Positions 1 through 4,788 of a DNA stretch of 10,591 nucleotides are shown here, piece after piece. The notes below the pieces were generated by a model. That model was not told where the DNA came from, made no database searches, and was given only the letters and a program-made list of their open reading frames with translations. How positions within the stretch are numbered: the first letter of the stretch is position 1; each line of letters starts with the position of its first letter. Source of the DNA: an uncultured Collinsella sp. Its GTDB lineage: Bacteria > Actinomycetota > Coriobacteriia > Coriobacteriales > Coriobacteriaceae. The DNA lies in contig USKL01000033.1 in the NCBI GenBank assembly GCA_900555225.1, forward strand, positions 1 through 10,591. The letters are read 5' to 3'. The position numbers and the translations under genes were made by a program.

Positions 1-426
1 TCCCGTGCCGGCGCCGTGAACATCGTTCCCAACTCCACCGGCGCTGCCAAGGCTATCGGCCTTGTTATCCCCGAGCTCAACGGCAAGCTCATCGGTGCCG
101 CCCAGCGCGTCCCGACCCCGACGGGCTCCCTCACCAACCTCTACGCCGTCGTTGACAAGAAGGTCACCGTCGACGAGGTCAACGCTGCCATGAAGGCCTA
201 CGCTGAGACCATCCCCGAGACCTTCGCCTACAACGAGGACCAGATCGTCTCCCGCGACATCGTCGGCGAGACCCACGGCTCCATCTTCGACGCCACTCAG
301 ACCATGTGCTCTGACCTCGGCAACGGCCAGACCCTCGTTCAGGTCACCTCTTGGTACGACAACGAGAACTCCTACACCTCTCAGATGGTCCGCACCATCA
401 AGTACTTCGAGAAGTTCGTTGCTTAA
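1..426 (+). CDS. gap: Glyceraldehyde-3-phosphate dehydrogenase, C-terminal part (5' end outside window)
   Basis: The reading frame is open from base 1 and ends at TAA 424-426, giving the last 141 residues. The enzyme oxidises and phosphorylates glyceraldehyde 3-phosphate to 1,3-bisphosphoglycerate in the cytoplasm, with reduction of NAD(P). What is visible is the catalytic domain after the active-site cysteine: the phosphate-site segment [15 protein letters not shown] (local residues 6-20), [16 protein letters not shown], and the near-invariant WYDNENSY (bases 352-375), whose Asn contacts the nicotinamide in this family. The Rossmann domain and catalytic Cys lie upstream of the window, so NAD versus NADP preference cannot be judged. 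A GTG at base 16 is internal to the gene and not a start. Codon use is strongly biased, as in highly expressed genes. The downstream neighbour is pgk, the next enzyme, but a terminator-like hairpin lies between them. Confidence 0.97.
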   Translation, partial: SRAGAVNIVPNSTGAAKAIGLVIPELNGKLIGAAQRVPTPTGSLTNLYAVVDKKVTVDEVNAAMKAYAETIPETFAYNEDQIVSRDIVGETHGSIFDATQTMCSDLGNGQTLVQVTSWYDNENSYTSQMVRTIKYFEKFVA

Positions 427-463
427 TTTAGCTTTTAGCGAATAGCTCGTTGAGCGTCTAAAG

Positions 464-510
464 AAGGGCGCGGCCTTATAGGGCTTACACCCTAGGGTCG
501 CGCCCTTTTT
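464..510 (+). terminator. Intrinsic terminator-like hairpin between gap and pgk
   Basis: AAGGGCGCG (464-472) pairs perfectly with CGCGCCCTT (499-507). The stem continues inward through GCCT/GGGT with wobbles and TAGGG (479-483) with CCCTA (490-494), leaving a loop of about 6 bases. A T run at 506-510 follows. This is a full intrinsic terminator signature 38 bases after the gap stop. Because pgk follows in the same direction, it may end gap transcription completely or only partly. Confidence 0.85.
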
Positions 511-520
511 ATAAGAAATC

Positions 521-543
521 GTCTGCCGTAATGGGAGGCAGAC
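521..543 (+). repeat. Perfect 7-bp inverted repeat just upstream of pgk
   Basis: GTCTGCC (521-527) and GGCAGAC (537-543) are perfect reverse complements around a 9-base spacer. The element lies after the gap terminator and 8 bases before the pgk ribosome-binding site. It could be a 5' stabilising or processing hairpin in the pgk mRNA, or an operator. I could not find a convincing sigma-70 promoter in the 56 bases between the terminator and pgk. Confidence 0.6.
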
Positions 544-566
544 ACGTACGAAAGGTAGAAGCAAAC

Positions 567-1757
567 ATGGCCTTTACCAAGAAGACCGTCCGCGACATCG
601 ATGTCGACGGAAAGCGCGTTCTCGTCCGCGTTGACTTTAACGTGCCTATCAAGGATGGCGTCGTTGGCGACACCACCCGTATCAAGGCTGCCCTGCCCAC
701 CATCAACTACCTCGTTGAGCACAATGCTCGCGTCATCCTCATGAGCCACCTCGGTCGTCCCGAGGGCACCGGCTTCCAGCCCGAGCTGTCCCTCGAGCCC
801 GTCGCCAAGAAGCTCGCTGAGCTCTCTGGTCTCGACGTTGCCTTTGTCGCCGACACCTACGGCGAGAAGGCTACTGAGGCTGTCGCCGCCGTCGAGCCGG
901 GTAAGGTCCTCGTTCTCGAGAACGTCCGTTTTGACAAGCGTGAGAAGAAGAACGATCCCGAGATCGCCAAGAAGCTCGCTTCCTATGGTGACGTCTTCGT
1001 TCTCGATGCCTTCGGCACCGCTCACCGCGCCCAGGGTTCCGTCGTGGGCCCCGCCGCTTACCTGCCTGCCGTCGCCGGCTTCTTGCTCGAGAAGGAGGTC
1101 GACACGCTGACCGGTATCTTCGCCGAGCCCGAGCGCCCCTTCGTCGCTATCGTCGGCGGTTCCAAGGTTTCCTCCAAGATCGGCGTTCTCGATCACCTCA
1201 TCGACTCCGCTGACACTCTGATTATCGGTGGCGGCATGGCCTACACCTTCTTCCTGGCTCAGGGCCTTTCCGTCGGTCAGTCCCTCAAGGAAGAGGACTG
1301 GGTCGAGCGCGCCGGCGAGATGCTCAAGAAGGCCGAGGAGAAGGGCGTCAAGATCCTGCTCCCCATCGACAACCGCGTTGCCGATCACTTTGGCGAGGAC
1401 GCTGTTCCCGAGGTTGTCGCTTCCGACGCTATCCCCGACGATCGTGAGGGTATGGACATCGGTCCTAAGACCGAGGAGCTCTACGCCGAGGCCGTCAAGG
1501 GCGCCAAGACTGTGTTCTGGAATGGCCCCATGGGCGTCTTCGAGTTCGACAACTTCGCTCACGGCACCCAGGCTATCGCCGAGGCTGTCGCCGAGGCCGA
1601 CTGCACCTCGATCATCGGCGGTGGCGACTCTGTCGCGGCTGTCAACAAGTTCAACCTGGCCGACAAGATGAGCTGGATCTCCACCGGTGGTGGCGCTTCC
1701 ATGGAGCTCGTCGAGGGTAAGGCCCTGCCCGGAGTGGAGGCGCTTCTCGATGCCTAA
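567..1757 (+). CDS. pgk: Phosphoglycerate kinase
   Basis: This cytoplasmic enzyme transfers the acyl phosphate of 1,3-bisphosphoglycerate to ADP, giving ATP and 3-phosphoglycerate. The protein has 396 residues, the normal bacterial length. Family motifs appear in order: RVDFNVP (21-27) and HLGRP (61-65) for substrate binding, ENVRF (118-122), AHRA (152-155), GGSKVSSK (197-204), GGGMAYTFF (221-229), WNGPMGVFE (318-326), GGGDS (351-355) and STGGGASME (372-380), the last ones lining the nucleotide site. The start at 567 is chosen because MAFTKKTVRDID matches the usual PGK N-terminus and AAAGG (551-555) precedes it. An in-frame ATG at 531 would add 12 unrelated residues across the inverted repeat. 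The gene follows gap and overlaps tpiA by 8 bases. Nothing is truncated or missing. Confidence 0.98.
   Translation: MAFTKKTVRDIDVDGKRVLVRVDFNVPIKDGVVGDTTRIKAALPTINYLVEHNARVILMSHLGRPEGTGFQPELSLEPVAKKLAELSGLDVAFVADTYGEKATEAVAAVEPGKVLVLENVRFDKREKKNDPEIAKKLASYGDVFVLDAFGTAHRAQGSVVGPAAYLPAVAGFLLEKEVDTLTGIFAEPERPFVAIVGGSKVSSKIGVLDHLIDSADTLIIGGGMAYTFFLAQGLSVGQSLKEEDWVERAGEMLKKAEEKGVKILLPIDNRVADHFGEDAVPEVVASDAIPDDREGMDIGPKTEELYAEAVKGAKTVFWNGPMGVFEFDNFAHGTQAIAEAVAEADCTSIIGGGDSVAAVNKFNLADKMSWISTGGGASMELVEGKALPGVEALLDA
1736..1740 (+). promoter_or_regulatory. tpiA ribosome-binding site inside the pgk 3' end
   Basis: GGAGG at 1736-1740 lies within the last codons of pgk, 9 bases before the ATG at 1750. 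It decides the tpiA start: the protein begins MPNRTLLIAGNWKMN, while an earlier in-frame ATG at 1687 would add 21 residues that merely overlap pgk. Confidence 0.8.
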
Positions 1758-2517
1758 TCGCACCCTTCTCATCGCTGGTAACTGGAAGATGAACAACGAC
1801 GTCGCCGAGGCCGCCAAACTCGCCGACGAGCTGGCTCAGGCTCTGCCCGAGGTTCCGGCTGGCGTCGAGGTGCTCGTCTGCCCTCCGACCATCGACATCA
1901 CCACGGTTCATGACCGCATTCAGGCTGCCCCCATCGCCCTCGGTGCACAGAACGTGTACTGGGAGGCCAAGGGTGCCTTCACCGGCGAGTCCTCTTGCGA
2001 CATGCTCAAGTCCGCTGGCTGCACCTACTGCATCATCGGTCACTCCGAGCGTCGCGACTACTTCCACGAGACCGACGAGGATCAGAACAAGAAGGCCAAG
2101 GCTCTCGTTGCCGCCGGTCTTGTTCCCGTCTTCTGCTGCGGCGAGTCCCTCGAGGTCCGCGAGGCTGGCACCTATGTCGAGCACGTCGTGAACCAGGTCA
2201 AGGCTGGCCTTGCTGGCCTTGAGATCACCTGCCCCAAGCAGGTCGTCGTCGCCTACGAGCCCATCTGGGCCATCGGCACCGGCAAGACCGCTACCGCCGA
2301 GGACGCTCAGGAGGTCTGCGGCGCTATCCGTGAGACCCTCAAGGAGATGTTCGGCGAGGAGCTCGCCGACGGCATCCGCGTTCTCTACGGCGGTTCCGCC
2401 AAGCCCGGCAACATTGCCGAGCTCGTCGCCAAGCCCGACGTTGACGGCGCCCTCGTGGGCGGCGCTTCGCTCAAGGCTGCCGACTTCGCCTCTATGGTCG
2501 TCAAGGCAGGCGAGTAG
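1750..2517 (+). CDS. tpiA: Triosephosphate isomerase
   Basis: This cytoplasmic TIM-barrel enzyme interconverts dihydroxyacetone phosphate and glyceraldehyde 3-phosphate. The protein has 255 residues, the normal length. Visible are NWKMN (11-15, with substrate-binding Asn11 and Lys13), IIGHSERR (95-102, with electrophilic His98), YEPIWAIGTGKTA (169-181, catalytic base Glu170 plus the phosphate-gripping loop 6), YGGSAKPGN (213-221, a small variant of the common SVKP form) and GGAS (237-240). All catalytic residues are present. The ATG at 1750 lies inside the pgk stop region, so the genes overlap by 8 bases in a different frame and are probably translationally coupled. The stop is TAG, whereas the other complete genes here use TAA. 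gpmI begins 5 bases later. Confidence 0.98.
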   Translation: MPNRTLLIAGNWKMNNDVAEAAKLADELAQALPEVPAGVEVLVCPPTIDITTVHDRIQAAPIALGAQNVYWEAKGAFTGESSCDMLKSAGCTYCIIGHSERRDYFHETDEDQNKKAKALVAAGLVPVFCCGESLEVREAGTYVEHVVNQVKAGLAGLEITCPKQVVVAYEPIWAIGTGKTATAEDAQEVCGAIRETLKEMFGEELADGIRVLYGGSAKPGNIAELVAKPDVDGALVGGASLKAADFASMVVKAGE

Positions 2518-2522
2518 GACAT

Positions 2523-4076
2523 ATGGCACAGCGTCATCTTCCTGCACTCCTGATCATCATGGATGGTTGCGGCCTTGCTCCGGCCGATGGCGAGAACGCC
2601 GTCGCCGCTGCCAAGACGCCCTTCCTTGATAGCCTGTACGAGAAGTACCCCCACACCACGCTCGGCGCTTCGGGCGAGGACGTGGGCCTTCCCGACGGTC
2701 AGATGGGCAACTCCGAGGTGGGTCACCTCAACATCGGTGCCGGACGCATCGTGTTCCAGGAGCTTTCGCGCATCAACAACGCCATCAAGGACGGCTCCAT
2801 CGCCAAGAACGAGGTTTTTGTCAAGGCTATGGACGACGTCAAGGCTGACGGCAAGACTCTCCACCTCATGGGCCTTATGAGCCCTGGCGGTGTTCATTCT
2901 CACATGAACCACGTCGAGGCTCTGGTCAAGATGGCTGCCGAGCACGGTGTCAAGACCGTTCGCGTCCACGCCTTCATGGATGGCCGCGACGTCGACCCGC
3001 AGTCCGGTGCTGGCTACATGAGCGAGTTCTGCGCCTTCCTGGCCAAGATTTCCGAGGAGACCGGTTGCGACGCTCGCGTTGCCACCGTCTCGGGTCGTTA
3101 TTGGGCGATGGACCGCGACAACCGTTGGGAGCGCATCCAGCGCGCCTACGACGTCATGGTCAACGCGTCCGATGCTGATACCGACCCCGTTGCCGGTATC
3201 AAGGCCTACTACGAGAAGGACCCGCGCGGCGATGAGTTCGTCGAGCCCTTCGCTGCCCACAACGAGGGCATTCACGAGGGCGACGCGGCCATCTTCTTCA
3301 ACTTCCGTCCCGACCGCGCTCGTCAGATGACCCGCGTGTTCACGGACAAGGAGTTCGACGGCTTTGAGCGCGAGCAGATCAAGCTTTCGCACTTTGTGAC
3401 GATGACCGAGTACGATCCGACGTTTGACGTCGAGGTCGCCTTCCCCAAGACGTTCCCCGAGAATGTCCTGGCCGACGTCATCTCCGCTAACGGCCTGAAG
3501 CAGCTGCACACTGCCGAGACCGAGAAGTACGCCCACGTGACGTTCTTCCTCAACGGTGGCATCGAGGAGCCCAAGGAGGGCGAGGAGCGCGTGCTCGTCG
3601 CTTCCCCCAAGGTCGCTACCTACGATCTGCAGCCCGAGATGAGCGCTCCCAAGGTTACCGAGAAGCTCGTCGCCGCCATCAACGAGGATCGCGCTGATTT
3701 CTACATCGTGAACTTCGCGAACTGCGACATGGTTGGTCACACCGGTGTCTTCGACGCTGCCGTTAAGGCTGTCGAGGCTGTTGACGATGCCCTGTCCAAG
3801 GTTGTCCCGGCGATTCTCGCCAAGGGCGGCTTTGCACTGATTACCGCCGACCACGGCAACGCCGATCACATGTTTGACGTTGCTTCCGACGGTTCCAAGC
3901 ATCCGTTTACGGCTCACACCACCAACCGCGTGCCGTTCATCATCGTTGATGAGAAGGCACAGCTCACCGGTATCGAGGACGGCCGTCTTTCCGATATCGC
4001 TCCGACCATGCTCACCATGGCTGGTATTGAGCCTTCCGCCGAGATGACGGGCCGCGTGCTCGCCACCGAGGCCTAA
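2523..4076 (+). CDS. gpmI: 2,3-bisphosphoglycerate-independent phosphoglycerate mutase
   Basis: This monomeric, Mn-dependent cytoplasmic enzyme converts 3-phosphoglycerate to 2-phosphoglycerate through a phosphoserine intermediate. The protein has 517 residues, typical for the family. Key positions are Asp14 (IIMDGCG, metal ligand), nucleophile Ser64 in QMGNSEVGH (60-68), HAFMDGRDVDP (149-159), FNFRPDRARQ (259-268, substrate arginines), CDMVGH with Asp402 and His406, TADHGN with Asp443 and His444, and TAHTTN with His465, which match the two-metal site. All ligands are intact. It starts 5 bases after tpiA; the ribosome-binding site is weak (AGGCGAG about 2508), so coupling to tpiA translation is likely. 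It is unrelated in fold to cofactor-dependent GpmA. The unit ends at the strong terminator after it. Confidence 0.98.
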   Translation: MAQRHLPALLIIMDGCGLAPADGENAVAAAKTPFLDSLYEKYPHTTLGASGEDVGLPDGQMGNSEVGHLNIGAGRIVFQELSRINNAIKDGSIAKNEVFVKAMDDVKADGKTLHLMGLMSPGGVHSHMNHVEALVKMAAEHGVKTVRVHAFMDGRDVDPQSGAGYMSEFCAFLAKISEETGCDARVATVSGRYWAMDRDNRWERIQRAYDVMVNASDADTDPVAGIKAYYEKDPRGDEFVEPFAAHNEGIHEGDAAIFFNFRPDRARQMTRVFTDKEFDGFEREQIKLSHFVTMTEYDPTFDVEVAFPKTFPENVLADVISANGLKQLHTAETEKYAHVTFFLNGGIEEPKEGEERVLVASPKVATYDLQPEMSAPKVTEKLVAAINEDRADFYIVNFANCDMVGHTGVFDAAVKAVEAVDDALSKVVPAILAKGGFALITADHGNADHMFDVASDGSKHPFTAHTTNRVPFIIVDEKAQLTGIEDGRLSDIAPTMLTMAGIEPSAEMTGRVLATEA

Positions 4077-4099
4077 TAGAAAACAAATACCGTTTTCTA
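4077..4099 (+). repeat. Perfect 8-bp A/T-rich inverted repeat after gpmI
   Basis: TAGAAAAC (4077-4084) and GTTTTCTA (4092-4099) are perfect reverse complements around a 7-base loop. The repeat starts at the base after the gpmI stop and sits just before the main terminator. It has no T run of its own. It may protect the 3' end or act on the antisense strand. Confidence 0.6.
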
Positions 4100-4101
4100 G
4101 T

Positions 4102-4136
4102 AAGGGGGTTGTCCACAACCGGACAACCCCCTTTTT
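4102..4136 (+). terminator. Strong intrinsic terminator of the pgk-tpiA-gpmI unit
   Basis: AAGGGGGTTGTCC (4102-4114) and GGACAACCCCCTT (4121-4133) form a perfect 13-bp stem with a 6-base loop, followed by a T run at 4132-4136. It is the clearest terminator in the window and separates the glycolytic unit from secG. Confidence 0.95.
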
Positions 4137-4192
4137 GGTATTTCTGCCATTTCTACCCCGTCCCCGAGTGGCAGGTAGGGGAGAGCGGGGGA

Positions 4193-4204
4193 TTGTGGTA
4201 CAGT
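4193..4204 (+). promoter_or_regulatory. Possible secG promoter, extended -10 type
   Basis: TGGTACAGT (4196-4204) contains a TACAGT -10-like hexamer preceded by TGn, 37 bases before the secG ATG. No good -35 hexamer lies 16-18 bases upstream, where the sequence is G-rich. A promoter is expected here because the preceding terminator is strong, but this exact site is tentative. Confidence 0.35.
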
Positions 4205-4240
4205 ACTGGAGTTTGAACTGTTCTATTAAGGAGCTTATCT

Positions 4241-4495
4241 ATGGGTCCGTTCCAGATTCTTCTGTTTGTCGTTTGGGCTGTCTCTGCCGTGGCGCTGACG
4301 ATTCTCGTCCTGATGCATTCCGGTAAGGGCACCGGCGTTTCGGATATGATCGCTAGCTCGCTGTATAACTCCAGCTCTGCCACGGGCGTCATGGAGCAGA
4401 ACCTCGATCGCCTGACGGTAATTATGGCCGTTGTTTTTGCCGTGTGCGTCGTCCTGTGCATGTTCTTCTTCCCGCAGGGCATCGTCGGCTACTAA
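4241..4495 (+). CDS. secG: Preprotein translocase subunit SecG
   Basis: SecG is a small membrane protein of the SecYEG channel that helps SecA-driven export. The 84-residue product has the expected layout: a first membrane segment (about 3-25), the conserved loop HSGKGTGVSDM (26-36) matching the family's GKG motif, a short Ser-rich linker (44-46), and a second membrane segment (about 58-77) ending in a brief tail. AAGGAG (4228-4233) lies 7 bases before the ATG. It has its own upstream region and a terminator directly after it, so it is probably monocistronic. secG next to gap-pgk-tpiA is a familiar arrangement in actinobacteria and related groups; here gpmI lies between. Codon use is less biased than in the glycolytic genes. 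Confidence 0.93.
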   Translation: MGPFQILLFVVWAVSAVALTILVLMHSGKGTGVSDMIASSLYNSSSATGVMEQNLDRLTVIMAVVFAVCVVLCMFFFPQGIVGY

Positions 4496-4520
4496 GCATC
4501 GGCGTATATACGTTTGTAAT

Positions 4521-4547
4521 GGGTCTTGCAGGTGCGGGACCCTTTTT
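4521..4547 (+). terminator. Intrinsic terminator after secG
   Basis: GGGTCTTGC (4521-4529) pairs with GCGGGACCC (4534-4542), nine pairs including two G-U wobbles, closing a 4-base loop AGGT. TTTTT at 4543-4547 follows. It lies 25 bases past the secG stop and insulates secG from the peptide-transport operon. Confidence 0.88.
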
Positions 4548-4664
4548 GTTTACATATTTGTAACAGAGTCAAAATATCCCCACATACTTCGCCCAACTAA
4601 AGAAATTCTTGACCGTTGACCGGAATTAGCCCCAAATCGTGCATAAAATGCGCTACTGTATTGC
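4548..4664 (+). promoter_or_regulatory. Upstream region of the opp operon: candidate promoters, tandem heptamer, direct repeat
   Basis: This A/T-richer stretch must hold the opp promoter, as a terminator precedes it. Candidates are TTTACA (4549-4554) with AAATAT (4572-4577) at 17 bases; TTGTAA (4558-4563) with CATACT (4583-4588) at 19 bases; and a TAAAAT -10-like hexamer (4644-4649) downstream of TTGACC (4616-4621), whose 22-base spacing is too long for an ordinary promoter. I cannot choose among them. Also present are a tandem TTGACCG repeat (4609-4622) and the palindromic GCAT-AAA-ATGC (4641-4651). GTGCATAA occurs at 4639-4646 and again at 4681-4688, 42 bases apart. Confidence 0.45.
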
Positions 4665-4714
4665 GAAACGTTGGTCCGTTGTGCATAACCAGCCATAGCA
4701 ACGGGCGGCGTTTT
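4665..4714 (+). promoter_or_regulatory. Leader hairpin 1 upstream of oppA
   Basis: The arm 4665-4682 pairs with 4698-4714 over 17 positions. The pairs include the runs AAACG/CGTTT (4666-4670 with 4709-4713) and CCGTTG/CAACGG (4676-4681 with 4699-4704). There are five G-U wobbles and one bulged G (4673 or 4674). The loop is 15 bases (4683-4697). Four T bases at 4711-4714 are within the 3' arm, so this is a poor intrinsic terminator. It looks like structured 5' UTR. I recognise no known riboswitch class. Confidence 0.5.
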
Positions 4715-4718
4715 AATG

Positions 4719-4756
4719 GTTCGGATCGGATTGTCTCGACATGTGTCCGACTGAAC
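4719..4756 (+). promoter_or_regulatory. Leader hairpin 2 upstream of oppA
   Basis: GTTCGG (4719-4724) pairs with CTGAAC (4751-4756) with one G-U wobble, and TCGGA (4726-4730) pairs perfectly with TCCGA (4746-4750). A4725 is bulged and the loop is 15 bases (4731-4745). It starts 4 bases after hairpin 1 and ends 20 bases before the oppA ribosome-binding site. T-rich sequence (ATTTCTTT) follows, but it is interrupted, so terminator function is uncertain. Confidence 0.5.
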
Positions 4757-4776
4757 ATTTCTTTGTCCTATCTCAT

Positions 4777-4783
4777 AAGGAGG
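4777..4783 (+). promoter_or_regulatory. Strong oppA ribosome-binding site deciding the start
   Basis: AAGGAGG at 4777-4783, 5 bases before ATG 4789, is close to an ideal Shine-Dalgarno. It excludes the longer in-frame start at ATG 4741, which would place 16 non-signal residues before the lipoprotein signal and put the start inside leader hairpin 2. Confidence 0.85.
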
Positions 4784-4788
4784 ATGGC

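Noticed and set aside
450..482. TTGAGC plus TATAGG as a pgk promoter
   Set aside because: Spacing is 21 bases and the -10 lies inside the terminator stem, so start sites would fall in the terminator itself.
531..566. Upstream start for pgk at ATG 531
   Set aside because: It would add 12 residues encoded by the inverted repeat and the ribosome-binding site; the usual N-terminus begins at 567.
492..1817. Long minus-strand reading frame (441 codons) opposite pgk
   Set aside because: It is an artefact of strong codon bias: the sense genes almost never use TTA, CTA or TCA, so the opposite strand lacks stops. Its protein resembles no family and pgk is complete on the other strand.
2385..4118. Minus-strand reading frame of 577 codons opposite gpmI
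   Set aside because: Same codon-bias shadow; low-complexity Leu/Val/Gly/Asp-rich product, no ribosome-binding site logic, and gpmI has all catalytic residues in the + frame.
4135..4326. Small + frame (63 codons) overlapping the start of secG
   Set aside because: It begins inside the gpmI terminator and overlaps secG in another frame; no support for translation.
4741..4788. Upstream start for oppA at ATG 4741
   Set aside because: No ribosome-binding site, inside hairpin 2, and it would put 16 residues before a normal lipoprotein signal; AAGGAGG points to 4789.
4548..4788. Known riboswitch or T-box in the oppA leader
   Set aside because: No T-box GGTGGNACCGCG element or other consensus core that I recognise; the structure is reported only as an unassigned leader.
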